From Riptortus pedestris (taxonomy: Eukaryota > Arthropoda > Insecta > Hemiptera > Alydidae), in NCBI GenBank assembly GCA_019009955.1, contig CM032233.1:95142501-95206500 (forward strand): a stretch of DNA of 64,000 nt. The letters run 5' to 3'. The notes below the pieces were generated by a model. It was not told the DNA's origin, made no database searches, and saw only the letters and a program-made list of their open reading frames with translations. Positions within the stretch are counted from its first letter, which is position 1; every line of letters starts with the position of its first letter. Both the position numbers and the translations under genes were made by a program. Positions 22,253-33,182 of this stretch are shown here, one piece after another.

Positions 22253-22944
22253 CTTTTTTCATATTGGAGAAGAATGAGTCTGGACAATTTTTTTTCCACG
22301 TTTAGGTAAATTCCTTCAATATCTTTAAATAAATCTTTTTGATTGGACAGATTCTTTACCCCGGATGGTATTGATGCTAGATTGAAATAACTAAAGTATT
22401 TGACATTTATGTTTATCGTAAATAATTTTGTCTAGCGCGGACAAGTTCCATCTTGTAAAGAACACTTCACAATGCGATAATAAACTTTTAGAACGAAAAC
22501 TCCTCTAAAACTAATATCACTATAAGAGCAAGCAACTATTTTCAAAATCACTTATTAATTCCTTGGAGGATGTAAAAGAAGTATTGTAATAACGATAAAT
22601 TTTGGTTTTCAGATTTCAAAGGAGATCTCCCTTGAATATCATCTTTCATTAACCTTCATTTCATATTCTTCCAGCAACTTCATAGGAAATCCTAGGAAAC
22701 TCTCCTCAGAGATAAGGTATACTTTTTATAAGAACTCTTCTCCGATTTATTCCAAACCTTTTGAGGGTGTCAAACTCGCGTTGGGCGACACCAACGGCGT
22801 GAGCCGTATTACGCCTATATATTACAGAAAACATAATCTGCCAGTTGTTGGTTAGCCGTTTTTAAAAATAGTCATACCTACCAAAACATTTTTTAATCTT
22901 TTAAATCCTCATTCAAGGTGTGACTTTCACTTAGTGCGTTAGTT
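22253..22944. other. Possible single-copy stretch, no gene seen
   Basis: About 690 bases between two family H copies with no recognised repeat word. No frame with a known motif. Confidence 0.35.
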
Positions 22945-23073
22945 TTAGCAGATTTCCCTTAAATGAAATGGCCGTACTCATGACGCGATTTTCAAACTTT
23001 TTCTTCAAATGTCCATCGATTCTACCTAGGAGATGACGAAAATAAGATCCCTTCAAAATTGTGTGTGTGTGTC

Positions 23074-23106
<33 letters not shown>

Positions 23107-23124
23107 CTATATATATATATATAT
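22945..23124 (-). mobile_element. Family H 3' end, split at the microsatellite
   Basis: TTAGCAGATTTCCCTTAAAT, ATGACGCGATTTTCAAAC, CAAATGTCCATCGATTCTAC and AGATGACGAAAATAAG, then a (GT)(TA) tract. The body of the same copy continues at 25550, after the family A insertions. Confidence 0.8.
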
Positions 23125-24255
23125 ACTAGCTCAGATACCCAGATAAGGGAGGCTGAAATTACAAATAAGCGATATTTGGTTTCCTATTGGTTTTTATTCG
23201 GCAAATATGAAACATTAACAAAAGTATGTTTATTTTGTTATTTAAGAGTAAATTTTTGTTATATACACTTTTCTCGTATACCGACTTATAAACGAGATAT
23301 ATGCTAAATCCTATAGCGGGAAGTGAACAATTTTATATTATTTGGGACAAAAGACCCTACCGTAAAAAATAGAACTCGGTATATTGTATTAGCATCTAAC
23401 GCTTCCGTTATAACAAACCATAGACCAACATTTCTAGGGACGGGCAGGAGTGGGGGTAATAAGGGAAGGTAGAAATTAAAAATCAGCTATATTTTCGATT
23501 CCTATTGGTTTTATCGGCAAATATGAACATAACAAAAGTTGTTTATTTTGTTATTTTAATAACTTTTGAGATATTCAAATTTCTCCCTTATTTCACAAAG
23601 TATAAACGAGAAATACACTATAACCTAAAGCGGGAGTCAACTATTTAATATGGTGCTAAAGAATTGAACCAGAACTTAATCAAAACTCGGTATGACCGAT
23701 TTAGCAGTAATTCCCTTCCATGATTATAAGCTATATTCCAAATATTTAGGTACTTAACGGAAGTGGGGGTTATAAGGTAGGGCCTGAAATAAAAATACGC
23801 AATATTTCGTTGTATATTTGTTTTTCGTCCAAACGAGCACATAACAAAAGTTGTTTACTTTTGTTATTCAAAGTAACTTTGTTTTATACATTTTTTTCGG
23901 GAGGAATGTATTAAGCAAGTAATTTTGCGTAGAAAAACTTGATATGCTCAACAATTCATTCCTATTTTGAACTATCGAGTACCTCAGCTGGAAAAATTAA
24001 TTCTAATCGAATGTTAATATTTTGTCCTTAATAGGCAGAAATGTATGCATAATCACAGGAGACGGGAAATATGACAATTTGGAGGACAGTGAAGACGTAC
24101 ATAAAAAATTAATTTTATTATTCACAAATCCCAACAATGGGTAATTAACCCTAAACCACTGGGACGGGTAAATGTCAAGAATATTGTGGCAAAAAAATAG
24201 CATCACCATGCAGCCTCAAATGAATTCCCGGGCGAAGCCGGGTATCAGAGCTAGT
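23125..24255 (-). mobile_element. Family A element, first copy
   Basis: The right end is the reversed family A head: GAATTCCCGGGCGAAGCCGG then GTATCAGAGCTAGT. The left end also starts ACTAGCTCAGATACCC but changes at once into reversed internal units (AATAAGCGATATTTGGTTTC, TATTGGTTTTTATTCGGC), so it is a rearranged copy with two heads. Units contain CTATTGGTTTT, CAAAAGTTGTTTATTTTGTT and AACTCGGTAT. It sits inside the TA tract of a family H copy. No protein is encoded. Confidence 0.75.
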
Positions 24256-25549
24256 ATAATATATAAAATTGTAACCCCTCTGTCTGAACATTGATTTTTT
24301 TCGCCGAAATATCACGATAACTTTTCATTTCACATGTCAAAGACACCATAACTACATATTGTTTCTTTGGTTGTCTGTTTTGTTTATTTAGTTTGTTTGT
24401 TACCTTTTCACGGGCCATAAAACGGGGCTGAACCGAATTTTATGAAACTTGGTATGTATATTACTACTATCCCAACTTAGGGACTTTAGGCTATATTAAT
24501 ATTGGCCCCCCCCCCCCCCCCCCTAAGACGAACAGAAGTGGGGATGGTTTATAAGGAGAGTCCAGTAAATTTAAAATAGCGATATTTCGTTTTCTATTGG
24601 TTTTTTTCGGCAAATATGAAAAAAAAACAAAAGTTGTTTATTTTTGTTAATTTTAGAGTAACGTTTATTATATTACACTATTTTCGTATACCGAATTATA
24701 AAACGAGATATACACTAAAACCTACAGCGGAAAGTGAACAATTTTATTTGGGGAACGTAAACGACCCCAACCGAAATAAATAAAAAACTCAGGTATAGTG
24801 TATTAGCACTAACACCTTCCGCTTATAATAACCCATTAACTGAACAATTCTAGGGACGGGCAAGAGTGGGGGTTATTATCAGGGATGCCAGAAAATTAAA
24901 AATAGCCGGTATTTCGTTTTTCCTATTGGGGTTTCGGCAAAATATGACCATAACAATAACGTTTGTTTATTTTGGTGTTTAGAGAAACTTTTGTTTATAT
25001 ACACTTCGTGCCGTATACCGAAGTATAAAGGCGTTGTACGCTAAACAATTATAGCGGGAGACAACAATTTTATTTGGCACAAAAGACTCAACCGAACTAA
25101 ATAAAACTCGGTATGTGTATTAGCACTAACGCCTTCCTTATAATAAGCCATACTAACATTTCTAGGGACGGGCAGGAGTGGGGGTTATAAGGGAAGCCAG
25201 AAATTAAAAATAGAGATATTTCGTTTCCTATTGGTTTTTAGGCAAATATGAACATAACAAAAGTTGTTTATTTTGTTATTTAGAGAAATTTGCTCAAAAA
25301 TTCTTTTCAATATGAACTATCAGGTACCTCACCTGGAATAATTAATTCTAATTATAATATTTTGTCCTTAATAATTCAAATCTAAGCATAATGCACAGGA
25401 AACGGGAAATATGACAATTTGGAGGACAGTGAAGTCTTACATAAAAAATTAATGTCAAAATATTGTGCAAAGTAAAGCCTTGCCAAAAAAATACAATCGC
25501 CATCTACCCTCAAATGAATTCCCGGGCGAAGCCGGGTATCTGAGCTAGT
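24256..25549 (-). mobile_element. Family A element, second copy
   Basis: Starts on the left with the reversed tail (TAAAATTGTAACCCCTCTGTC, ATTTTATGAAACTTGGTATG) and ends on the right with GAATTCCCGGGCGAAGCCGG then GTATCTGAGCTAGT. In between lie repeated units of roughly 290 bases, each holding AACTCGGTAT, GGCAGGAGTGGGGGTTAT and CAAAAGTTGTTTATTTTGTT-type words. A C18 run lies at 24506-24523. Confidence 0.8.
24506..24523. repeat. Poly-C run
   Basis: Eighteen C in a row inside the family A copy. The corresponding place in other units has only CCCCCACT. Confidence 0.95.
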
Positions 25550-25880
25550 CAAATATATAAATATTTGTCTGTTGTTTGATCGTTACCAAACTCGAAATAT
25601 TTCCATTACTATACGCCGGATCGGAAATGTGTATAAAATCGATCTTATTACAAATTAAATGTACTATATATAGTTATATACATTTATTTTTTATCTTGAA
25701 TATTATCCGAGATATATAATTAACCACTTTATTAGAAACTTAAATGCCAAATATTGTTTTCAAGAGACCTTTATTATACGAAATACATGCAAATATTTTC
25801 TTCTGGTGACTCTGACTCCCCCCTCCGTCGAAATTTTTTGAACTACTAAAATTTGATTGATTGACGTAAAATTTATCAAC
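25550..25880 (-). mobile_element. Family H body, continuation of 22945-23124
   Basis: After the family A head comes AAATATTTGTCTG, TTGATCGTTACCAAACTCG, ACTATACGCCGGATCGGAAA, TTTTCAAGAGACCTTTATTA and a GACTCCCCCCTCCGTCG block. The 5' end is missing. Confidence 0.75.
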
Positions 25881-26146
25881 AAATGTGGATATTTTAACCA
25901 ATCCTATCAACATTTCGTATGACGTCTGATAATATTAGGTGGTTTCGTTATATGGTTTCGTGTGAAAAAAGATTTTCCTTTATAAAAAAGATTGACCTGT
26001 ATATTTTTATGACATTTCTTAAGCTTGGAAGCATATTTCATTAACATAACTTTAATAGTTTTATTTATGAAATAGATATAAAAATTATAACAAATAAAAA
26101 TGAACGGAGTATAAAATCTAAAAAAAAACTAAATAATAAAAAAAAG

Positions 26147-26664
26147 TCCACCACGCAGAGGCTGAGTAAACTAAGCAGATTTCCCACGTGCTTTGCGTAT
26201 TTGCATTTATTTCACTTGAGTCATAAAAAAATGGACCATCAATAGATTATAATATTGGTTCTATACTATTTTACGATAAGGCTCATAATACCGGAGATAT
26301 TTTGAACTTTCGAGCACCCCTCCTCTGAGCCCCCACTATTCCATGTCCAATATCCATCAATAACAAATTTGATCTTTAATGGTCGGCTGAAACGGTAAAA
26401 TATCGAGTGTGGTATAGATCGAATAAACATTTTCGATTACAGAACGACAAACCTTGAGTGATCTCATTACGAATTTGTATGAACCTCACAAATTGAAAGT
26501 TCAATTAAAAAAACATTTGGTATTTAACCTTGGAAAGACCAGGTTCATGATATAACAGCATATAGTTAATACGATATGAGTAGGAGTGGAGGATCGATGG
26601 AAATTTGATGAAATTTTTCGAAAATCGCGTCATGAGCACAACCTCAATAGCTGAACTCATCTAA
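26147..26664 (+). mobile_element. Family H copy without microsatellite
   Basis: 5' TCCACCACGCAGAGGCTGAG and AAACTAAGCAGATTTCCCAC, ending with CGCGTCATGAGCACAACCTC, GCTGAACTCATCTAA. The usual TA tract is absent and internal blocks are out of order: the CAATAGATTATA block precedes the GTATTTAACC block. This is a rearranged copy. Confidence 0.7.
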
Positions 26665-27019
26665 AAACTAAAGCATTAATTTAGAATATGCAGAAAACAT
26701 ATTTGCATTCAGCAGGTGCACTGACACCATGAAGATCTGTGCTTTGGCAATCATAATAATTATACAATATTGCATTTATTTTATATAAAATATGATTGTT
26801 TCTAGGAAGTGCAGTAATTGCAGGACATCTCTGGTCATCAGCTTATAGTGAGTGACCTTATAGAGTTAGGTGTAGTCTGTGTCTACACCTTTGTTCCTCC
26901 TCACTCCACCTTCAGCACGTTACACATTTTTCTGGGCAGTCAACCTACCATAAGTAGGATCATAAAAGGAACCTGGCAGTATATAAATTATCTCAATTGT
27001 GTAGTTATTATTATGCATT
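26665..27019. other. No gene seen
   Basis: Short open frames with no motif. Nothing recognised. Confidence 0.3.
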
Positions 27020-27135
27020 AATGAATTTTATTCTACTTAGGATATTTGGGACGGGTTATCTGCAGGTTACCAGTCTTTTCTAGGCAGGAAGGAATTTATT
27101 GAGTAAGTTTATCACTAAATAAATTCCTACTGCTT
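27020..27135 (-). mobile_element. SINE-1 body remnant
   Basis: GACGGGTTATCTGCAGGTTACC, TTTTCTAGGCAGG and ATCACTAAATAAATTCCTAC match the SINE-1 body. The tRNA-like head is replaced by the LINE fragment at 27136. Confidence 0.65.
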
Positions 27136-27665
27136 AGGTGAGGTGTCCCTATAGTGAGCTACGCAGCTCTATCCTGGACCCAAAAGATGTTGAAAGCAAC
27201 CTAGGACCTTCTATGCCAAGCCCAAAGATGATTACCAGGGCATATCGGACAGTTTCGACCAATGCATTGCAGGTGATTGCTGACCAGCTTCCGATAGACC
27301 TGGAAGTAGCGAAGGGGGGGGGGCCCGCTACATACCAAGCAGTCAGAGGGATGTCTTATAAGATGAAATTGTCGACTTTCACAATTGGGCAGGACCTTCG
27401 TCACTCTTCACCATATTGGTTATACCATCTGGGATACTTGGCAGAGTTGCTGGACCAACTCCAGCAAAGGTAGGATAGCCGAAATATTCTTCCCGGATGT
27501 CAGGGGCAGAGCCAAGTTGACGTGGTAAGAGCCGCATTACTACATCAGTCAACTTATAAGCGGTCACGGGGACTTCAATGACAAGTTCCACTTCTTCAAA
27601 AGAAAGGAATCCCCATTCTGCTCCTCCCCATGTGTGTCTTCGTTTCAATGTCATGCGAATTTGGC
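27136..27665 (+). pseudogene. LINE (Jockey/R1/I-like) ORF2 fragment
   Basis: Plus-strand reading gives RAYRTVSTNALQVIADQLP and then IDLEVAK, a motif found between the reverse transcriptase and the C-terminus in R1/Jockey-type elements. After a frameshift it continues WQSCWTNSSKGRIAEIFFPD and VRGRAKLTW, then an in-frame TAA, then YYISQLISGHGDFNDKFHFF and KRKESPFC. This is the usual W...GR..FFPDVR...LISGHG.F order at the end of such ORF2 proteins. A G8 run near 27316-27323 probably marks the first frame break. The catalytic core is not present. Confidence 0.75.
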
Positions 27666-27842
27666 TGTGTGAGTGTCTGAGTGTCTTCTCATAAGAAAAC
27701 TGGATGCCTGAGAGTTACCATATGTTAGTTAACGGCTGTAATATGTTTTAAGCCTTCAGGTCCTTTGCTCAAGATGATTTGAAAATCAAGTAAAATAGTG
27801 CTTAATTAGAAATTATTTTGTATACATGTGTATTTAATAGTC

Positions 27843-28425
27843 AGCGGAAGGATAATAAAGTCAAAAAACCTCCGCTCTTATTACTTTAAATGTAGAGTAC
27901 TTTAATACATTTATTAAATGCAGAGTACTTTCTCGACGAACCAATCTTGAGTGCTCAGTGACACAACATTTACATTTTTTTAAACAACATGTAACATAAA
28001 TAAATATAATAGTCAATAAAAGGTAGTCAACATATTAAAAAGTTAAAAACAAATATATAAAAAAAATGTAAAAATACAATGTAAAACTTATGAACTTAAT
28101 TAAGTTGTTTGCCACTGAGAGGGATCCAGCGGTCCAAGCCTTTAATTTAATTTAATATTATTATTGTTTCTTTTTTTAAAAATATCGTATGTTTGTCATT
28201 TTATTCAGTTTGAAATACAGTCCGCTAGTGAATTATAGTATAAAGTTGGTTACGGATACAATTTTAGCAATAAGTGACTAGGTTTGCGATAAAAATGTTT
28301 ACGGAAACAATTTTAGCAAATAGTGACTAACAAACGAGATAAAATTGATTACGCATACAATTTTAACAAATTGTGAATAACAGAAGTATTAAGATTGGAG
28401 GTGTTTTGACTTTATTATCCTTCCG
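27843..28425. mobile_element. TIR element with internal tandem repeats
   Basis: Terminal inverted repeats of about 28 bases: CGGAAGGATAATAAAGTCAA on the left, and TTGACTTTATTATCCTTCCG (allowing two changes) on the right. The interior has no coding frame but holds three tandem units of about 50 bases near 28243-28395. No clear target duplication is visible, so the superfamily is unknown. Confidence 0.65.
28243..28395. repeat. Three tandem units of about 50 bp
   Basis: Each unit has TTACGNANACAATTTTA, then CAAATAGTGACTAA-like sequence and GAGATAAAAT-like sequence, with roughly one difference in six. Confidence 0.7.
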
Positions 28426-28429
28426 TTGA

Positions 28430-28800
28430 TGATGGACCTCCACCAGCCAGCCAAATCCCGAGTATTTAATAGAGTTTAGTTTTATTCAGTTAGGCACTTG
28501 CTGCCACACCTCTGAACAGTGACGAAGAAGTCGCAGCTGCGGGACGTTTCGGACTTAAAGGAATTTCCCAAATATTGCTCTTGATTATGCTTAGTCGTGC
28601 TCGGTGAGCTAGGCTAGGTTCTCCGGCCCCAACTTTTCTATTCAACACTTTTTACAACTCTTATTAAATTGATACCGCTGGCATGAGGAATCCCAAAGGA
28701 TCAGTGGGGGTAGAGGTGGGAATTAAAAAATGTCTTGGTGAGAATCGAACTTACGACTGTAGGTTTACCAAATATATGGTTAACCTGTGCCACTCAATTA
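28430..28800 (-). mobile_element. tRNA-derived SINE, second family (SINE-2)
   Basis: On the minus strand an A-box-like TGGCACAGGTT is followed about 35 bases later by a B box AGTTCGATTCT. After the tRNA-like head comes a body with GGGATTCCTCATGCCAGC and then CCTAGCCTAGCTCACCGAGC, CGAAACGTCCCGCAGCTGCG and GTTCAGAGGTGTGGCAGC. Head and body differ from SINE-1. The 3' limit is uncertain because the TIR element ends at 28425. It could instead be an isolated tRNA pseudogene next to unrelated sequence. Confidence 0.55.
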
Positions 28801-28904
28801 TGCATTAATTGGCGAATCACTGCTCATTTCTTAAATATTCAGGTCCTTCTCAAAGTCTACATAGCCAATACGTCGTGTTATCAAAATAACATGGGAAGGA
28901 TTCT

Positions 28905-29480
28905 AGGGGTTTTGTCTTATTTGTAGAAGAGGGAAAAACAGGTTCTTTAAGCCTTTTCCTTCTTGGTGAGGCAGTAAATCTGTAATGTTGGCAAGGGACG
29001 GACAATTTTTTCTTGAAGTGCCTTTATGGGAGATGAATGTGTGCCCCAGGGAGCCGTGAAAGAAGGGTCTGAGGGCAATAGGAGATCTATCGGAACGGGA
29101 GGGAAATAAGATAAATATCACAGATATATAATATGTAGGGGGCTATTATTCAGAGATCTTTTGTAGAGAGAGCCGAACACGGTGTATATCACTGTTTCGG
29201 GAGGGCCGGTGTAAAGGAGCAAATGTAGCGTGGACAATCCCACACCCAGGCCCTCCTCCTTGGAGAGTCTTGCCTTCTCCTTTTTCTCTCTACCCACCAA
29301 TTGGCTATAAAATGCGATAGCTCCCCGTCTTCCTCTCACTACCTACCGCAAAATATTGTTCTCTCCTCTCCCTAGCACCTCTTAATGGCTCTTATCAGAT
29401 CCTACCCCTAACAGCACTCTCCACATCCCCCCCCCCCTCAACAATCTTCTATTACCCCTTCCATTCAAGAACGGATTTCA
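28905..29480. other. Island with purine-to-pyrimidine switch
   Basis: 28910-29110 is purine-rich (GAAGAGGGAAAAACAGG, AACGGGAGGGAAATAAG). 29215-29470 is strongly pyrimidine-rich (CCCTCCTCCTTGG, CTTCTCCTTTTTCTCTCTACC, CATCCCCCCCCCC). No repeat family recognised. Short open frames exist on the minus strand but lack motifs. Confidence 0.5.
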
Positions 29481-29739
29481 TCGGATAAATGGACCAGCTT
29501 CAACTCACTAACAGCCCCGAAGCTCTTCGTCAGTGCTCATATTACATTTTATTACTATTACCATTATATGTATTTTTATTATAAGAGATTTTACTTCAAT
29601 CTGCGGCACATTTATAGCTCCCTAAAACTTACTCCACTGGATTAAAGTTTAGATTATCAACAGCTCAGCTAAAGAAATATTTCCGCCTTTACCATTCTTT
29701 AGGTGGGAAATCAACAAAAAAACACCATTTATTTATTTA

Positions 29740-30305
29740 TGGACATCAAAGACGATTTGCCCTTTGAAAAGTCAAAAATTGTACAAAGTGACATAATAAA
29801 AGTAAAATAGATAAGAGATAACATCAAGTAACAATAAAAATACGAAAAAAACAATGACAAATAACAAAAGTGAAATAGATAAACATTTTGTAAGGAAACT
29901 TAAAAAAAAATATATATAATGCAATTAATGCATATAATTTGAAACCTTGTTGCACATAACCGACTTAATTTGTATGTTATATTTTGATGTATATTTGAAT
30001 TTTGTGTAGGTATGAGAATGTGTATTTTATGTATGGGCTGCCTTCCTCTTGTAAGTCGTAGGGGAAGTCCTGGTGTGGTCGTTTTCGGCATACTGTCAGT
30101 ATGTGTCTTATCGTCAAGGGAATGTTTCAAGTTAAGTGTTAGTCCAGTCGGTTTGCCATGTATCTAAGATGAGGTGTTTTGTTTGTCTTGAAATGTCTTC
30201 ATGTAATACATCTATTTGTTCAAATTCAAGTTTTTCAGCTGGTTTTTTGGCCTCTGAGTCCGCAGTCTCACTCAGTCCTAAGTTTTCTTGTCCTGGCAAC
30301 CAGTA
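29740..30305 (-). pseudogene. LINE RNase H tail and 3' UTR
   Basis: Minus-strand reading from 30305 gives YWLPGQENLGLSETADSEAK, the last catalytic region of a retrotransposon RNase H domain (W-x-P-G-H..G-N-E-x-A-D-x-x-A-K), with the usual H and N changed to Q and L. It goes on with DTWQTDWTNT, then stops. The following 250 bases end near 29740 in a short TAAATAAATAAAT tail, as expected of a LINE 3' end. The fragment at 49075-49720 has the same layout and a similar 3' word (ATCAAAGACGA against ATCAAAGGTGA). Confidence 0.7.
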
Positions 30306-30414
30306 GAACAAATAGAAAATTTCAAATAATTATTTAAATCATTTCTATTTCTCGAATACTTTCGCGTTTACAAAATTTAATATTCTTTTGCAAACAATAT
30401 GCATGTTATATCGG

Positions 30415-30502
30415 CAGGATCGATGGACATTTGAAGAAATTTATCGAAAATCGTGATGAGTACAACCTCAAAAGCTGATTTCCCCAAAGAGAAATTATCT
30501 AA
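30415..30502 (+). mobile_element. Family H 3' end fragment
   Basis: GGCAGGATCGATGGACATTT, AAATTTATCGAAAATCG, GCTGATTTCCCCAAAGAGAA, ending ATCTAA. The palindrome is degraded. Confidence 0.75.
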
Positions 30503-30544
30503 ATTAGGTGAACAATAAAAAAATAGAAATTAAACATCAAAATT

Positions 30545-31310
30545 TCCAAAAAGCTGGGACTCATGAAGAACTTCGTGAAAGCACTAGACAACAACTCAGA
30601 AGCTTTTCGGTACCTATCCAACAAGTTTCCAGAGTTGATTTATGCGAAAGTGAAAGGTGTGTTCATAGGTTCACAAATAAGACTGTCACTTCGTAGACTT
30701 ACTCAGCAGTACTGCATGGTTGGCATTCAAGTATTTTGTAGCCAACTTCCTTCGAAACTATAGTTGATGGGTTGCAACATGTCCTTCAAGATTCATCTCA
30801 TCGACTTGTTTCCCGAGAACCTAGGTTCTGTCAGTGATGAACATAGCGAACGTTTTCGAGGACATCTCGGTGATGGCGTCACTCTATCAGGGTCGATGGA
30901 GTGGAGCAATGTTGGCTGACTACTCCTGGATGCTTCGGCACGACATGCCAAATGCTCAGTACTAACGCAAGTCAACAACCAAGAAATTCAAACCAAACTA
31001 ACTTTAAATTGAGGACCTTTATGATATACCTATGTATTTTATATGCTTATTATAAATTAAACTAGATGATGCTACATAGTTTATGTTAATTAGTACTCTA
31101 TTCAGCAATATGTGCTCTACTGTAACTTGTCTGCGAGTTGTTTGTCTAGATACAATGTTAAACATATATAAATTGTTAATGTTCGATATCTCAAAAACGG
31201 TGAGAGATAGAGACAAGCTGTTTGCATATTTTTAATCAGCATTTCTGAATTGTCTTGAAACTAGTGTTGGATCCGAAAGTTTTTTTCTTTGTTTATCAGT
31301 GTAATAATAG
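30545..31310 (+). pseudogene. Transposon-associated ORF fragment, copy 1
   Basis: Plus-strand frames give MKNFVKALDNNSEAFRYLSN and KFPELIYAKVKGVFIG, then (about 30776) CNMSFKIHLIDLFPENLGSV, SDEH and, after a frameshift, YQGRWSGAMLADYSWMLRHD. I recall this combination as a protein-like repeat present in many arthropod and other invertebrate genomes without an assigned function, probably from a DNA transposon. It is followed by about 300 bases of conserved AT-rich 3' sequence shared with 62440-63030 (reverse orientation). Stops and frameshifts show it is not functional here. Confidence 0.65.
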
Positions 31311-32379
31311 CTTCTCTTAAACACGCTGGAGGAAACAACAAATTATGTCAAATTCCAACGTTTTCTTGCAATCTCCAACTTTAAGCTTAGAAAGAAAGCA
31401 AATTAATTTCGTCCTAATTTACATATGCTGTTATATTGCCAGTGAGATTCTCAAATCTTACGAAAAAAAAATTATTCAGTACAACTTTCAACAGGCCTTG
31501 GAGTTATACTCGACCATGTATGTCAGTAATGACGGGCACAATAGACAGATTTCAAAAAAAAAATTATATGTTGACGGAGCTAACCTACTACATGATACAG
31601 TGACAATAAATGAATCTTTAAGAATGATGGCATAAAAATGAATCTTTAAGTTGAATATATGATCAGATAACTATTTTAGAGTTTTCTATACTGCAGTATA
31701 GGAATTTATTTCCCGAGCTCCGTCATTAATGATATTACATGGTTTTTGTGTATTATTTTTTTAACAGCGTCAAAAAATTTTTATTAAAATATTTAAAATG
31801 AATAAAAGTATTATCAACAGATAAATTAATACTTTGTAACTGTTAGTACAAATAAATAAAATGTCGAAATAATAATGAAATAGAAATAATAGAGTGGGTA
31901 CTTAGAGTCTTCAGTTCAGCTCAGTTCTGATTTTATGAAAATCACGAAGCCATAGTTGTGTTGAAACAGTAATTGCGGTTTAGTAGCAGGCCAAACTCAG
32001 TTCAGAAGAATTAGGTTTTTTATTAATGTCGTCCATTGTCAGGCGTTCAGATCTTGTCACAGAGTTACAATACACATCTTTACGAATTTTTAATTCTTTA
32101 AAATATCTTTCACACATGCTTTGCAATTTTTTAATAATTAAAGAAGGAGTTTTGGAGGTAATTTACCTTTTTCCTAGGCAGATAATAATTTTTTATAGGC
32201 GAAATTCAATTTTAACACATCCATAGGATTCCATAGGATATGATTTATTTATTTTGTATTTTTAATCCTACAAATTTGCGTTAATGTAGAGTACACAGTT
32301 ATAATGCAAACCTTGCTGAAAGGAGAAATTGTTCACTGGATGATTTTGTGGTACTTCTCTTACACGCAGTTAGTGAGTT
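31311..32379. other. AT-rich stretch, no recognised gene
   Basis: A 96-codon frame at 31345-31635 (with LERKQINFVLIYICCYIASE and FQQALELYSTMYVSNDG) has no motif I can place. It may belong to the transposon beside it. The rest shows no signal. Confidence 0.35.
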
Positions 32380-32880
32380 CTGACAAGGAAAGACGTCTAG
32401 AGAGTCGTTTAACTTCGTTGGGAACTTGGATAAGATTCGATTGGTAGGAGAAAAGCGGCGGGAGTTAAGTTTGACTGTTTTTGAGGGCTAATTAGTCTAT
32501 CGGTAGAACTGGAGTTAAGGGCCTTGCAAGTGGGTAGGAGAGGGCTAAGGTGGCGGTGAGCAAGGGGTTGCCCCCACCTCCGGGGTAAGAACAGCTCTGC
32601 TTCATCAATCAGTCACTTCCATGGGGTAATTAACCTTCTTCCTCTGTCCTCTCATCCCCACCCCCACCCCCAGCAGCTTTTTGTCAAGATCGGAAAAGGT
32701 GCGTTCAACAGGCGCTACCTCACCAATCTCCAGCCCCTCCCGCCATTTCTGACAGACTCCCGCAAAAAGTTTCTTCCAACACTTTGACGACCTCCCTGAC
32801 AGGAACCCAGCCCTCGGCTGACCTATAATCCATGATAAATGGGCCTCAGACTAATTTTGAATTTATTAAGAGACGCTTAC
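32380..32880. other. Island with purine-to-pyrimidine switch
   Basis: Left part purine-rich (GACAAGGAAAGACG, GGTAGGAGAAAAGCGGCGGG, GTAGGAGAGGGC). Right part pyrimidine-rich (CTTCTTCCTCTGTCCTCTC, CCCACCCCCACCCCC, CCAGCCCCTCCCGCC). The switch is at about 32575. No repeat family recognised. Confidence 0.55.
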
Positions 32881-33182
32881 ACCCGAATTGGCAATATCAC
32901 TCATTCCACCTTGCCGAATTTTCAGCTGAAGCCGTCTCTGTCACAGAGGATAGACGTCGGATATATTTAATTTGCATTTAGTCAGATAATGAAGGCAACT
33001 TCTAGCCATTCTTCGTAGAGTGTACTTCTCTGGATGATATTAATGCTACTCAGTTGTGTACAAACCACTTTACCCCCTTTGGCCTTCTTCCGTTCCATGG
33101 ATACAAGAATTTATGATCGGAAAATCCATCAGACCTTTCCCCTGGTGAAACAACTTTCAAGTAAATGGATAAATGTAACAAG

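Noticed and set aside
31345..31635. 96-codon frame as an independent gene
   Set aside because: No recognised domain, and it lies next to transposon sequence. I kept it only as a remark in the surrounding entry.
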